From the NCBI RefSeq assembly GCF_022458895.1, contig NZ_JAINFL010000001.1, positions 310,001 through 374,000 of the forward strand: a stretch of 64,000 nt of DNA. The letters are read 5' to 3'. Position 1 is the stretch's first letter. The number at the start of each line of letters is the position of its first letter. Below are positions 34,605 through 44,525 of the stretch, piece by piece. Under the pieces are notes generated by a model. The model was given only the letters and a program-made list of their open reading frames with translations. It did not search any database and was not told the DNA's origin. This stretch comes from Roseihalotalea indica (GTDB taxonomy: Bacteria > Bacteroidota > Bacteroidia > Cytophagales > Cyclobacteriaceae). The translations under genes were made by a program, and so were the position numbers.

Positions 34605-35828
34605 ATGAATAAAAAGACAATAGCATTAATACGTGAAGGAAAAATTCCGGTAGATCACCGAGTGCCCATTACCCCTGACCAGGCGGTAGAAATTACCAAA
34701 AAATTTGATGTAGATGTGATCTGCCAGACCAGCGAGCTCCGTTGCTTTCCAGATGATGAGTATCGCCAGGTGGGTATTCCATTAGTGGAGTCAGTAGAAG
34801 ATGCCGATATACTGTTGGGAGTGAAAGAAGTGCCTATTCAAGATTTGCTTCCTGACAAAACGTATTTGTTTTTTTCCCATACGATCAAAAAGCAGGCTTA
34901 CAACCGGGACTTACTACGAGCCATTCTGGATAAAAACATCCGGTTAATTGATTATGAACGGCTGACTGATAAGCAACATCGTCGGGTAGTGGCTTTTGGG
35001 CGGTTTGCAGGAATTGTAGGTGCTTACAACGGGCTGTATACTTTCGGGAAAAAGTTTGGTCTTTATGACATCCGGCGGGCCAAAGACTGTTTTGATATGG
35101 CTGACTTGAAGTCGGAATACGCTAAAATCAAACTACCGGCTATTAAAATTGCCATTACCGGCACAGGGCGAGTTTCTAAAGGGGCTGCCGAAGTGCTGGA
35201 TGGTGTAGGAATTCGTCGGGTGAAAGCCAGTGATTACCTGAAGCATCAGTACAAAGAACCAGTTTATACCCAGTTGGAGGTAACGCAGTATAATCGCAAA
35301 AAAGACGGAGGCCCCTTTCATAAACAGGAGTTTTACGATCATCCTCAGCAATTTGAACCGGGCTTTCGACCGTATGCACAAGAAACCGACCTGCTCATTG
35401 CCGGGGCGTATTGGGACTCTAATTCACCGGTATTATTTGATAGGGAAGATATGCTGGAAGAAGCATTCAAAATTAAGGTGATTGCCGATATTACCTGCGA
35501 TATTGAAGGCTCTATTCCATCTACCAAGCGGCCCTCTACCATGGAGCACCCCGTCTATGACTACAACCCCTGGCATGATAAAGTTGAAGATGACCCTTTT
35601 CACAACCAAGATTTGGTTTCTGTGATGGCCATTGATAATTTACCTTCCGAGTTGCCACGCGATGCATCACGGGCATTTGGCGAAGCTTTGCTAGAGCAGG
35701 TTTTGCCCCATTTGCTCGGAAATGATCGAGGAGGCATGATCAAACGGGCTACTATTGCTGAAAACGGAGAGCTTACGGAGTATTACCGCTATTTACAGGA
35801 CTATGTAGATGGCATGGAGGTGACATAA
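34605..35828 (+). CDS. Lysine-ketoglutarate reductase (saccharopine-forming, LKR/LYS1-like)
   Basis: A 407-residue enzyme of the alanine dehydrogenase/transhydrogenase fold that joins lysine and 2-oxoglutarate into saccharopine. The LKR pattern is clear: IALIREGKIPVDHRVPITPD, FFSHTIKKQAYNRDLL and KIAITGTGRVSKGAAEVLDG (NAD(P) binding). MAIDNLPSELPRDASRAFG matches the AASS N-terminal half. It has no fused dehydrogenase; that activity is on the separate gene at 31589. A terminator follows. Confidence 0.9.
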   Translation: MNKKTIALIREGKIPVDHRVPITPDQAVEITKKFDVDVICQTSELRCFPDDEYRQVGIPLVESVEDADILLGVKEVPIQDLLPDKTYLFFSHTIKKQAYNRDLLRAILDKNIRLIDYERLTDKQHRRVVAFGRFAGIVGAYNGLYTFGKKFGLYDIRRAKDCFDMADLKSEYAKIKLPAIKIAITGTGRVSKGAAEVLDGVGIRRVKASDYLKHQYKEPVYTQLEVTQYNRKKDGGPFHKQEFYDHPQQFEPGFRPYAQETDLLIAGAYWDSNSPVLFDREDMLEEAFKIKVIADITCDIEGSIPSTKRPSTMEHPVYDYNPWHDKVEDDPFHNQDLVSVMAIDNLPSELPRDASRAFGEALLEQVLPHLLGNDRGGMIKRATIAENGELTEYYRYLQDYVDGMEVT

Positions 35829-35855
35829 AAAAAGCCGGCATCAAGCCGGCTTCTT
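35826..35855. terminator. Terminator between LKR and rho, stronger on the minus strand
   Basis: AAGCCGGC (35832-35839) pairs with GCCGGCTT (35845-35852). On the minus strand an uninterrupted T-run (from 35833 down) follows; on the plus strand the tail is broken (TTCTTC). It therefore serves rho best. Confidence 0.85.
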
Positions 35856-35877
35856 CATTATTATACTTAAATGAACA

Positions 35878-37686
35878 TTATCCGTTCATTGAGATTAAGA
35901 ACTCTTCGTTGTTCTGAGTACCCTTCATGCGGGTCAGTAAGAACTCGATAGCTTCGTTAGATGTCATGTCCGACATCAGCTTGCGCAAGATCCAAACACG
36001 GGACAGTTCTTCTTTTTCCATAAGTAAATCTTCGCGGCGAGTACCAGAACCCGGAACATCGATGGCAGGGTAAATTCGCTTATTAGCGAGTTTACGATCC
36101 AGTTGAAGCTCCATGTTACCCGTACCTTTAAATTCTTCAAAGATCACCTCATCCATTTTAGAGCCGGTTTCAATCAGCGCAGTAGCAATGATGGTAAGCG
36201 AGCCACCATTCTCAACGTTACGAGCTGCACCGAAGAAGCGCTTGGGTTTATGTAAAGCGTTTGCATCTACCCCACCCGACAGAATTTTACCAGATGAAGG
36301 AACGGTGGTGTTGTAAGCACGAGCTAAACGAGTGATGGAATCTAGTAGAATTACTACATCGTGACCGGACTCTACCATGCGTTTGGCTTTCTCCAGCACA
36401 ATGCTAGATACTTTAACGTGCTTCTCTGCCTGTTCATCAAAGGTAGAAGCAACTACCTCTGCATTTACGGAACGAGCCATATCGGTAACCTCTTCCGGCC
36501 GCTCATCAATCAGCAAAATGATTAGGTATACTTCCGGGTGGTTTTCGGCAATAGCATTGGCAATTTCTTTCAGTAAGACTGTTTTACCCGATTTAGGCTG
36601 GGAAACGATCATACCACGCTGCCCTTTACCGATAGGTGAAAACAGATCTAAAATACGTGTAGAGTAATATCCGGCTTTCGTAGACAAGTTCAGCCGTTCT
36701 TCGGGGAAGAGAGGAGTAAGGTACTCAAAAGGCACCCGGTCGCGAATATCTTCGGTAGTTTTACCGTTGACTGATTCTACACGCAATAACGCAAAATACT
36801 TTTCACCTTCTTTGGGTGGGCGAATTTGGCCATGAACGGTGTCCCCGGTTTTAAGCCCAAACAGTTTAATTTGAGAAGGCGAAACGTAAATATCATCGGG
36901 GCTTGCCAGATAATGGTAATCTGAGGAGCGAAGAAAGCCGTAGCCATCCTGCATGATTTCAAGAACGCCCTCATTCTCAATAGCACCGTCAAATTCTTTG
37001 ATGGGCACCGTTTGAGACTGCTTTTTGTCTTCGCTACGCTTTTTGTTCCGGTTATTGTCTCGATTGTCGCGAGAAGAGTCGCGATTTTCTCGTTGATCCC
37101 GGTTATTTTTCGGAGAGGGTTCGCTAGGGCGCTCTTCTCGCTTCTGTTCGCGTTTTTCGGTTGCCTCTGGCTTCGGTTCGCGCTCTGCTTGCTGTTGGGC
37201 AGATCCTTCTTCTACTTCAATATCAAAAGAATCAAGCAGATCATTAGCATTGTCGGGCGTATCGTCGCCACCCTCGGTATCAGTTACATTCACGCGTTTG
37301 CGCTTACGTTGAGGGCGGTTATCCGGTTCTTGCTTTTTTTGATCGGAAGATGGTTTAGATGAAGTATTGTCCTTCTCAGGAGATGATTCGGTCGAATCAT
37401 TTTTATTGGGTGCTGTATTGGCGGGTTCCTTTTGCTTTTTAGGTCGCCGCTTTTTAGGCTTGCTTTCTTTTTTGGGCGGAGGCGGTGCCTCAGCAGATTG
37501 AGTTTCGGTAGCCTGCGCTTCTTTTTTCTCAGGAAGCTGATCTTCGGGCAAGATTGCTTGCTGGTCTAAGATTTTGTAGATAAGATCCTTCTTGTTTAGT
37601 TTTTTGTAATTAGACAATCCCATCTGTTCCGCTATCTCACGCAATTCGGAGAGCAGGCGGACCTGTAATTCATCAATGTTGTACAT
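35878..37686 (-). CDS. rho: Transcription termination factor Rho with large charged insertion
   Basis: A 602-residue hexameric RNA helicase. The N-terminal Rho_N helical domain is at about 1-45. An unusual low-complexity region (about 45-228), rich in Lys/Glu/Arg/Asn, sits before the RNA-binding cold-shock domain ([10 protein letters not shown]). The ATPase core has the P-loop QPKSGKT (363-369), [13 protein letters not shown] and the Q/R loops. Length exceeds E. coli Rho (419) by ~180 residues. Such insertions are known in Bacteroidota and may drive condensates or RNA binding. Confidence 0.96.
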   Translation of the reverse strand: MYNIDELQVRLLSELREIAEQMGLSNYKKLNKKDLIYKILDQQAILPEDQLPEKKEAQATETQSAEAPPPPKKESKPKKRRPKKQKEPANTAPNKNDSTESSPEKDNTSSKPSSDQKKQEPDNRPQRKRKRVNVTDTEGGDDTPDNANDLLDSFDIEVEEGSAQQQAEREPKPEATEKREQKREERPSEPSPKNNRDQRENRDSSRDNRDNNRNKKRSEDKKQSQTVPIKEFDGAIENEGVLEIMQDGYGFLRSSDYHYLASPDDIYVSPSQIKLFGLKTGDTVHGQIRPPKEGEKYFALLRVESVNGKTTEDIRDRVPFEYLTPLFPEERLNLSTKAGYYSTRILDLFSPIGKGQRGMIVSQPKSGKTVLLKEIANAIAENHPEVYLIILLIDERPEEVTDMARSVNAEVVASTFDEQAEKHVKVSSIVLEKAKRMVESGHDVVILLDSITRLARAYNTTVPSSGKILSGGVDANALHKPKRFFGAARNVENGGSLTIIATALIETGSKMDEVIFEEFKGTGNMELQLDRKLANKRIYPAIDVPGSGTRREDLLMEKEELSRVWILRKLMSDMTSNEAIEFLLTRMKGTQNNEEFLISMNG

Positions 37687-37981
37687 AGAAAAGAATACGT
37701 AATGCTAAAAATTAGAATATTCAGTGGTGATACTGAAAGGTAAGAGTGTTAAACAAACGAATAAATGGATTTTAGTAGGATAATGCAGCGCACTGATATG
37801 AAGTATGATGCAAAGCTGCTTCTCTTCTCATGGTTTGCTGTTGCAATAATATGCGATCAGCCTCTATTTGTCAAGCAATTCAGAGTGATTTTTACATCCT
37901 TCATTCTTACTTAATCCTGCCCGCTTTTTTCATTTCTAGTGCATTTTATCTTACTTCGCTTTCAATTAAGTAAACAGACAA

Positions 37982-39256
37982 ATGTTACAAATATCAACAA
38001 TTGCTGCAAACCAGGAATCTGCCATTAAGGGCCTCATAAAAAGAGGTGTTTCTAATGCCAAAAACCTTATTGAAGAAACTTTGCGACTAGATCAGCTCCG
38101 AAGAGAAACTCAGACAAAGTTAGACAAAACATTATCAACGTCAAATACTCTATCCCGGCAAATTGGCCAACTTATGAAAGAGGGGAAGCGCGAAGAGGCG
38201 GAGACCGTTAAGAAACAAACAGTAGAACTAAAAAATAGTTCCAAATTGCTCGCTGATGAATTACGAAATTACGAAGAGCAACTTCGTAAAGCGCTTTATA
38301 ATATACCAAATATTCCTCATCCGAGTGTGCCCGAAGGAAGAAGTGCTGAAGATAATGAGGTGATTTATGAGTACGGGAGGATTCCAGAACTTCCGGATAC
38401 CGCAATGCCTCACTGGGAGCTAATTGAAAAGTATGACATTATTGATTTTGGTTTAGGTAATAAAATTTCGGGCGCAGGATTTCCCGTTTATAAAGGAAAA
38501 GGGGCTCGGCTTCAGCGAGCTTTGGTGAACTTCTTTTTAGATGAGGCTCGTCAAGCTGGTTATACTGAGATACAACCGCCTTTGCTGGTGAATGAAGACT
38601 CCGGGTACGGCACCGGACAATTACCGGATAAGGAAGGTCAGATGTATGAGATTGTGGATCAGAAGATGTATCTCATTCCTACGGCTGAGGTGCCTATTAC
38701 TAATTTATATCGAGATGTTATCATTCAGGAAGAAGATTTGCCCATTAAAAATACCGGTTATACTCCCTGCTTTCGGCGGGAAGCGGGCTCCTGGGGCGCC
38801 GATGTGCGCGGCCTGAATCGCCTTCATCAGTTTGACAAAGTAGAGATTGTGCAAATCCAGCATCCTGATAAATCGTATGCAGCATTAGAAGATATGGCTG
38901 TGCATACCCGACAACTGCTTGAAAAGCTAGAATTACCATACCGGGTGCTGAAATTGTGTGCAGGCGACTTGGGGTTTACGTCAGCTCTAACGTATGATAT
39001 GGAAGTATACTCCGCTGCTCAGAAAAAGTGGTTAGAGGTAAGCTCGGTCAGTAATTTTGAAACATATCAGGCTAATCGCCTGAAATTACGATTCAAAAAT
39101 CAGGATAATAAGACCCAGCTACTTCATACTCTTAATGGCAGCGCGCTGGCTTTGCCACGGATCGTAGCGGCAATTTTAGAAAACAATCAACAGGAGGATG
39201 GAGTTAGGGTACCGGAAGTTCTTGTGCCTTACACAGGATTTGATATAATTAACTAA
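37982..39256 (+). CDS. serS: Serine--tRNA ligase
   Basis: A 424-residue class II synthetase charging tRNA-Ser and tRNA-Sec. The N-terminal long antiparallel coiled coil (about 30-105) grips the tRNA's extra arm. Class II motifs appear as TEIQPPLLVN, CFRREAGSWGADVRGLNRLHQF (written here in pieces: CFRREAGSWG, LNRLHQFDKVE) and LNGSALALPRIVAAILEN. Length is normal. It is divergent from rho across a 295-bp gap in which I see no clear promoter match. Confidence 0.96.
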   Translation: MLQISTIAANQESAIKGLIKRGVSNAKNLIEETLRLDQLRRETQTKLDKTLSTSNTLSRQIGQLMKEGKREEAETVKKQTVELKNSSKLLADELRNYEEQLRKALYNIPNIPHPSVPEGRSAEDNEVIYEYGRIPELPDTAMPHWELIEKYDIIDFGLGNKISGAGFPVYKGKGARLQRALVNFFLDEARQAGYTEIQPPLLVNEDSGYGTGQLPDKEGQMYEIVDQKMYLIPTAEVPITNLYRDVIIQEEDLPIKNTGYTPCFRREAGSWGADVRGLNRLHQFDKVEIVQIQHPDKSYAALEDMAVHTRQLLEKLELPYRVLKLCAGDLGFTSALTYDMEVYSAAQKKWLEVSSVSNFETYQANRLKLRFKNQDNKTQLLHTLNGSALALPRIVAAILENNQQEDGVRVPEVLVPYTGFDIIN

Positions 39257-39292
39257 CACTAGCACGAACCATAACCAAATTACCGTTTTGCC

Positions 39293-40345
39293 ATGAAGAT
39301 CGTCCTTTACGTATTCGGTGGGTTCTTCATGGTCGGTACACTATTGCCTTTAATAAGGTACGACCATTGGATAATCCGCGATTTTGATTTCCCTCATGTT
39401 CAGATTACCATCATCAACTTGTTGGTTTTATTAAGCTTGTTGATCTTTTTTCCAATATCTGGCTGGTTTCATATATGCTTCTTGGTCGCCCTTGTAGGGT
39501 GCTTGATTTACCAGGCTTACATTATTTACCCTTATACCCCTATTGCTAGCAAGAAAGTAAAGTCAACTCGGCAGCATAACGACAAAAATGCATTGAGCAT
39601 GATGGTGACTAATGTGCTGATGTATAATAAAAATGCCAAGGGCTGTTTAGACCGAGTATGGGAAGAAGACCCCGATTTGCTGCTTATGGTAGAAACGGAT
39701 GAATGGTGGTGTGAGCAGATGGCGCCGGTATACAAAAAATATCAGTATCGTGTAGAATATCCTCTGGAAAACACTTATGGGATGTTGTTGTACTCAAAAC
39801 TTCCTCTGGAAGACTATGATATTAAGTTTCTGGTAAAGCCCCATATTCCCTCATTTCATGGGAAAGTAGTTCTTCGGTCTGGCCAAAAAGTGAATTTACA
39901 CTGTATCCATCCCGAGCCGCCTAGCCCTACAGAAAGCGAAACATCTACTGAACGAGATGCAGAGTTGCTGATCGTAGGGAAAAATATTGTGAATCCGGAT
40001 GAACCTACTTTAGTAGCGGGAGATTTGAACGATGTGGCCTGGTCGTACACTACCAGGCTGTTCATTAAAATTAGCGGCTTGCTCGACCCACGGATGGGAA
40101 GAGGGTTTTTCAGTACATTTCATGCAAAGTATCCGCTTATGCGCTGGCCGTTAGATCATGTTTTTCTTTCACAGCACTTTAAGTTGCTGCAGCTAAAGCG
40201 ATTGACATACTATGGGTCTGATCACCTACCTATTTTTATTCAGGTATGCTACGAAAGAAATGCTGAATTGGAGCAGGAAAAGCCTGAAGCAGATGAAGAA
40301 GAAAAGGAGCTGGCAAATGAAAAAATTGAAGAAATCAAAGAGTAA
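39293..40345 (+). CDS. Membrane-anchored endonuclease/exonuclease/phosphatase-fold protein
   Basis: A 350-residue protein with three N-terminal membrane helices (about 1-80) and a C-terminal EEP domain. Catalytic-type motifs are VAGDLNDVAW, PLDHVFLS and YGSDHLPIF, with a metal-binding Glu in LMVETDEW. A highly acidic tail closes the protein. EEP enzymes cleave phosphodiesters in nucleic acids or phospholipids; the polytopic N-terminus suggests a periplasmic domain. It converges on the Hpt-like gene with a 5-bp gap. Confidence 0.85.
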   Translation: MKIVLYVFGGFFMVGTLLPLIRYDHWIIRDFDFPHVQITIINLLVLLSLLIFFPISGWFHICFLVALVGCLIYQAYIIYPYTPIASKKVKSTRQHNDKNALSMMVTNVLMYNKNAKGCLDRVWEEDPDLLLMVETDEWWCEQMAPVYKKYQYRVEYPLENTYGMLLYSKLPLEDYDIKFLVKPHIPSFHGKVVLRSGQKVNLHCIHPEPPSPTESETSTERDAELLIVGKNIVNPDEPTLVAGDLNDVAWSYTTRLFIKISGLLDPRMGRGFFSTFHAKYPLMRWPLDHVFLSQHFKLLQLKRLTYYGSDHLPIFIQVCYERNAELEQEKPEADEEEKELANEKIEEIKE

Positions 40346-40350
40346 AAAAT

Positions 40351-40704
40351 TTAAATGTCTTTTAATTGATAAAGAGTAGTATTACAAATGCTATTTACTT
40401 TATTGATAAGTTCGTTAATGGCTACATTTGTTGAGTGATTACCCTTTAAAATAGTTCTTGCCTCTGTAAAAGTTTCGGAAAGCTCTTCCAAAGCAAGTAC
40501 ATGGCAGGTTGTTTTATGACGGTGTTGGAGGAGACCTAATTCTTCCTGCTGCTTATTTATAGTGAAGCGGGCAAATTCGCGTGGAATCTCAATCATATAA
40601 TTGGTGTAAATGCCAATTAATTCTCGCTTAAATTCCTCATCACCCTCAGCTAAAGCAGAAAGGTGTTTGTCAATAGCATTACGATGGGGCAGTTGTCCGG
40701 ACAT
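40351..40704 (-). CDS. Hpt-like histidine phosphotransfer domain protein
   Basis: A 117-residue all-helical protein. Residues 61-64 read HRHK, fitting HxxK of Hpt domains (phosphate-accepting His61, Lys64), followed by the LALEELSETF amphipathic helix. It lacks the usual Gly after the Lys (Thr65) and so is divergent. It is the last of six genes, 55 bp after the GT2 synthase, in an operon that also encodes a lone receiver domain. Together they suggest a phosphorelay segment without a kinase. Confidence 0.6.
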   Translation of the reverse strand: MSGQLPHRNAIDKHLSALAEGDEEFKRELIGIYTNYMIEIPREFARFTINKQQEELGLLQHRHKTTCHVLALEELSETFTEARTILKGNHSTNVAINELINKVNSICNTTLYQLKDI

Positions 40705-40759
40705 ACAGGGATTTGTAATTGTGGTTTAAAATAATTGCGAAAATAGTTATGCCCCATAG

Positions 40760-42211
40760 TTATCCACTGACTTCTTTCTGTACACGTCGATCGTGGCTAG
40801 TAAATCCTTTACGTTTCATCTCGCCCCAGCTTTTCTTACCAACAAATAGATCAAAGTTGCCTTTGAGCGCATTGATAAGCACAATAGGGTGATAGATGAT
40901 AGGTTCTAAGAGAGCCGTTAGAATTAGCTTCGCAATATCGGATTTATTTCGATATTTATGATACGAAAACTCTTCTGCCATGAGTGCAACCAAAGACAGT
41001 AGGACAGAAAATAGGTAAACCATTGTCAGTAAGAAAGCAAAGTACGGCCACTGTACCTGATTCATTATTACAAGGGCCGTGAAATAGACGAGTCCAATAG
41101 TTTCTACAAATGGAGCCAGATACTCGAAACAGAACCAGTATGGATAACTTAGTAGTCCCATACGTCCATATTTAGGGTTAAAAAGCAGCCCGCGGTGTTT
41201 AATTAAAGTCTCAGCCGTACCTCGTGCCCACCGGTTTCGTTGGCGGCTTAGTTGAGATAAACTAGTGGGCGCCTCTGTCCAGCATAAGGGATCGGGTATG
41301 TAAACCACCTTATATTCTAATTTATGGTCATGCATATAACGCCGCATACGAACAGTTAGCTCCATATCTTCGCCTACTGTTTTAGTATAATACCCGCCAG
41401 CTTTCATGGCAATCTCCCGATCAAATAATCCAAAGGCACCAGAAATAAGTAGTAACCCATTCAGGCGGCTCCAGCCCAGCCGGCTTAGCAAAAATACGCG
41501 TATGTATTCCAAAGCCTGAAATCTGGCTAACAAACTGGTGGGTAGTTGAACATCTACCAAACTTCCATCCTCAATAGTGCAGGAGTTGGCAATCCGGACA
41601 ATACTTCCTGTGGCAATCACTCGCTTATCTTGTTGTAAAAATGGTTTTACCATTTTAAGCAGAGCATCAGGTGAAATAATAGAGTCAGCATCCATAGTAG
41701 CTACTAAGTCACTTTGAGCGTGGTTTAGGCCGGCATTCAGGGCATCGGCCTTACCACCGTTAGCTTTATCAATAACTACTAACTTGTTAAACACTTTATG
41801 GCGAGACTTATAAATACAACCTACTGTTTTAGTAGGTAACTGGTAATTGCTTTCTAAATACGTAGGCACTAATTGAAAGTACTGAATTAGTTTTCTTAAT
41901 GATTCATCCGTACTGCCATCATTCACAACAATTACCTCATAGTTATTATATTGTAAAGAAAGAAGGGATCGTACACTATCAATGATCGTCTGGCCCTCAT
42001 TATACATGGGTACAATGAGAGAAATGCGTGGTGCAAAAGGAGATGACAGAAGCGCCTGATGATCTTCAAAACGACTTCTTTTCAGATAGCCTCGGGTTTC
42101 AATAAGACCAACGATGGCTAAAAAGATAGAAAAACCTCCCAGCACTAGAGTATATATAAAAATCAGGTGCTCGGCAAGGTATGAAATACTGTGAATAACA
42201 ATCTCTTTCAT
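40760..42211 (-). CDS. Processive GT2 polysaccharide synthase (PgaC/BcsA-like)
   Basis: A 483-residue inner-membrane family 2 glycosyltransferase with N-terminal helices (about 10-38), a cytosolic catalytic domain and C-terminal helices (about 355-445). The full processive set is present: VVNDGSTD (Asp98), MDADS (Asp174, Asp176), VGEDMELTVR (Glu281-Asp282) and QRNRW (324-328). These are hallmarks of synthases that build and extrude beta-linked polymers. It starts 2 bp after the HEAT-repeat gene. The polymer is not predictable from sequence. Confidence 0.9.
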   Translation of the reverse strand: MKEIVIHSISYLAEHLIFIYTLVLGGFSIFLAIVGLIETRGYLKRSRFEDHQALLSSPFAPRISLIVPMYNEGQTIIDSVRSLLSLQYNNYEVIVVNDGSTDESLRKLIQYFQLVPTYLESNYQLPTKTVGCIYKSRHKVFNKLVVIDKANGGKADALNAGLNHAQSDLVATMDADSIISPDALLKMVKPFLQQDKRVIATGSIVRIANSCTIEDGSLVDVQLPTSLLARFQALEYIRVFLLSRLGWSRLNGLLLISGAFGLFDREIAMKAGGYYTKTVGEDMELTVRMRRYMHDHKLEYKVVYIPDPLCWTEAPTSLSQLSRQRNRWARGTAETLIKHRGLLFNPKYGRMGLLSYPYWFCFEYLAPFVETIGLVYFTALVIMNQVQWPYFAFLLTMVYLFSVLLSLVALMAEEFSYHKYRNKSDIAKLILTALLEPIIYHPIVLINALKGNFDLFVGKKSWGEMKRKGFTSHDRRVQKEVSG

Positions 42212-42213
42212 AA

Positions 42214-43290
42214 TTAGTCGAGGGGTTGTAGCGAGGGTTTTGAAGAAGTGGTACTTGTTTCATCACTTTGTTCAAGCTGCTTAACAGCAGTAGAAGCCAT
42301 ACGGCGAATCCAGTAATCATCATGCGCCATAACTGCATTTAGGTAGGGCAGGTGCTGATTTTTTCCTAAATACCCTATGGCCTGAATGCAGGAAATTTGA
42401 ATTTTATGATCTCCATGCTGGAGAAGCTTAATTAAAGCATCTAGTGCCTGAATTAATTTTAATTGCGTGATGGTACGTATAGTCTCGAGAATAATATTTT
42501 GTGAGGGGTGATTAAGTTGCTGTAAGATAAGTTCAGTATTGCTACGTTGTTCAAATTCAGCAATCATACGTAATGAAAAAATCACCACACTCTCATTATC
42601 TGAAGTTAACCACTGACTGAAAATAGGAAGGCACTCTTTATCAACCGTGCGTAAATGATGAAACAAATGAATTTGCTGCCAGTGACTAAGCGAGGTAGAA
42701 AGGTCATTCAGGAAAGAAAGGTCAGGTGGATTGCTTAGTTTAACCAGTGCTATTTGTGCTTCTTGTGATATAGCCGGAGTAGGCGATGTGCTCAGATCGG
42801 TAATTTCAGACAAAAACGAATCGTTGAGCACTTTTATATTGCTTATTTCCCGTATACCCTGAGCCTGGGTGCTCCAGTGGCGGCTCTTAAGTTTTTGATA
42901 AGCATATTCGGGCAGGTGAAGAGCATCGGCTAATCGTAGAAGCTGTGCTTCAGAAGAACCGGTAAAGCTTCTTTTAAGGTCAACCAGCAGAACGGTAAGT
43001 ATTTGCTTATCTAGTTGATTCTTTTTCTCCTCTTCTAAAAAACGGGCTAGCACCACTTCATGGAAGTCAGGCGATCCTTTACCCTTCTGACTCTCAACCA
43101 TTGCATCATACAGAAAATACTGATATCTGAAACGCAAATCCTTTTTTTTGCGCTCTTGCATCAGTGAGAAAGCTCGTCGGGTATATAATATAATGATCAG
43201 GGTAAAACATAGGAGCATTAAAAATGCTACAGCGCCAACTAAGAGCCAGTACGGAAGCAAAACGTTAGATGTATATGTCATTGACACCAT
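42214..43290 (-). CDS. Membrane-anchored HEAT-repeat protein
   Basis: A 358-residue protein with one N-terminal membrane helix (about 12-34), a basic coiled segment, and then tandem HEAT-like helical repeats. Examples are LNDLSTSLSHWQQIHLFHHL, SVVIFSLRMIAEFEQRS, NIILETIRTITQLKLIQAL and DYWIRRMASTAVKQLEQ. HEAT arrays are protein-binding scaffolds. Lying between the outer-membrane barrel gene (11 bp) and the GT2 gene (2 bp), it may tie the inner-membrane synthase to its regulators. That role is inferred. Confidence 0.8.
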   Translation of the reverse strand: MVSMTYTSNVLLPYWLLVGAVAFLMLLCFTLIIILYTRRAFSLMQERKKKDLRFRYQYFLYDAMVESQKGKGSPDFHEVVLARFLEEEKKNQLDKQILTVLLVDLKRSFTGSSEAQLLRLADALHLPEYAYQKLKSRHWSTQAQGIREISNIKVLNDSFLSEITDLSTSPTPAISQEAQIALVKLSNPPDLSFLNDLSTSLSHWQQIHLFHHLRTVDKECLPIFSQWLTSDNESVVIFSLRMIAEFEQRSNTELILQQLNHPSQNIILETIRTITQLKLIQALDALIKLLQHGDHKIQISCIQAIGYLGKNQHLPYLNAVMAHDDYWIRRMASTAVKQLEQSDETSTTSSKPSLQPLD

Positions 43291-43301
43291 AAAGTCTTAG
43301 A

Positions 43302-44525
43302 TTAAAACCTTTTTTCCAGTCGTATTCCAAAGCCCCACCGGTTGATCTCCCGCTGTTCCTGATAGGTTTCAAAGCGATACTCGGCTAGCAGACGAACAAG
43401 CAGCATACGGTTCATAAAAGGATGGACATAATCAACCGCAGCCCGGCGGGTAATAATGCTCATAACCTCGGGTAAACTCACCACTTGAAGCGGAGTATTG
43501 CCATAATCAGCATACAGCGTGAAATAATGATCGCTATTTTGCAGATACTGCCGATAAGCAAACGAGCCAGCGGCGGTTCTAGTGGTCTGTAAGCTCGTTA
43601 AGAAAGCACGGGCGGAAATCCAATGGGAAGAAGCGTGATGAGCGACTTGCGCCGTATATACATACACAGAAGGTGGCTCGAAATAAAGAGCTCGCAGACC
43701 TCCGGAAATTTCCAACCCGGAGCGAAATCCCTGAAATATCTCAGCGCCCCACCGCACCTTTGGGAAAACAGTGTGGTCTGATACACCAAAGTTTAAATAA
43801 GCATAGGTGCGCGAAGCCAGCTTAGGGTAAGCATCTATTTCTACCTGCCGGCCTGTCTGGTCAAACATTCTTGCCATATTTACCCGACCAATAATGGGCC
43901 CGATATTAGTCCGGCGCTGATATTCAATACTACCTAAGTGCCAGGGCGTAAAGACTTTATCAAAGTAGGCATGGTAATACCCAATACGGACAGTATGTTT
44001 GGCATTTAACCGGTTAATACTAGCTAGTAAGCTATCTGCCTGCGGAGAAGGTGTTACATCATTTTCCAGTAAAGCAATTGCTTCTTCGGTATTATTCAGG
44101 TGAGCCAGAATTTGAGCTTTCAGCAGCTTGAGTGGGTCATCGGTTGAGTAATTATTGAGGCCCTGATTCACCAACGAAAGCGCACTTTCCCAAGCTCTGT
44201 CCCAAACCTCTACCCGTACAGCACCCTGATAAACTTCAACCGTAGGGTACCGACTTAGTAGGACTTGGTAGGCGGTTCGGGCCAAATCGTAGTCTTCTTT
44301 CCAGCTATAAACCGAACATAACAGCAGGTGAGCATCGTAGTGCTCGGGGTTATTGGCCAGAAGATCTCGCAGGTTCGCTATAGAAGCATCGAATTGCCGG
44401 GCATAGGCTTGCGTTTGGGCCTTTGTATATAAACTATCAACATTGATTTCCTGAGCTGCAAGCCTGGGGCAGAAGCTGAAAACACTGATAGTTAAGAACA
44501 AGAAAAAAATTCCGCCCTTCTTCAC
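43302..44525 (-). CDS. TPR/YaiO-type outer-membrane beta-barrel protein
   Basis: A 407-residue protein with a signal peptide (ending in SFCPRLAAQ), TPR-like helical repeats (about 25-165: SIANLRDLLANNPEHYDAHL, LARTAYQVLLSRYP, EEAIALLEND) and a C-terminal barrel ending GFGIRLEKRF. The order TPR then barrel is that of PgaA/YaiO exporters for synthase-made polysaccharides. Its ATG overlaps the receiver-domain stop (ATGA). It is the candidate outer-membrane exit channel of the locus. Confidence 0.8.
   Translation of the reverse strand: MKKGGIFFLFLTISVFSFCPRLAAQEINVDSLYTKAQTQAYARQFDASIANLRDLLANNPEHYDAHLLLCSVYSWKEDYDLARTAYQVLLSRYPTVEVYQGAVRVEVWDRAWESALSLVNQGLNNYSTDDPLKLLKAQILAHLNNTEEAIALLENDVTPSPQADSLLASINRLNAKHTVRIGYYHAYFDKVFTPWHLGSIEYQRRTNIGPIIGRVNMARMFDQTGRQVEIDAYPKLASRTYAYLNFGVSDHTVFPKVRWGAEIFQGFRSGLEISGGLRALYFEPPSVYVYTAQVAHHASSHWISARAFLTSLQTTRTAAGSFAYRQYLQNSDHYFTLYADYGNTPLQVVSLPEVMSIITRRAAVDYVHPFMNRMLLVRLLAEYRFETYQEQREINRWGFGIRLEKRF

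Noticed and set aside
37012..37362. Long plus-strand frame opposite rho
   Set aside because: It is the antisense of the low-complexity charged rho insertion, which by codon bias leaves an open opposite frame.
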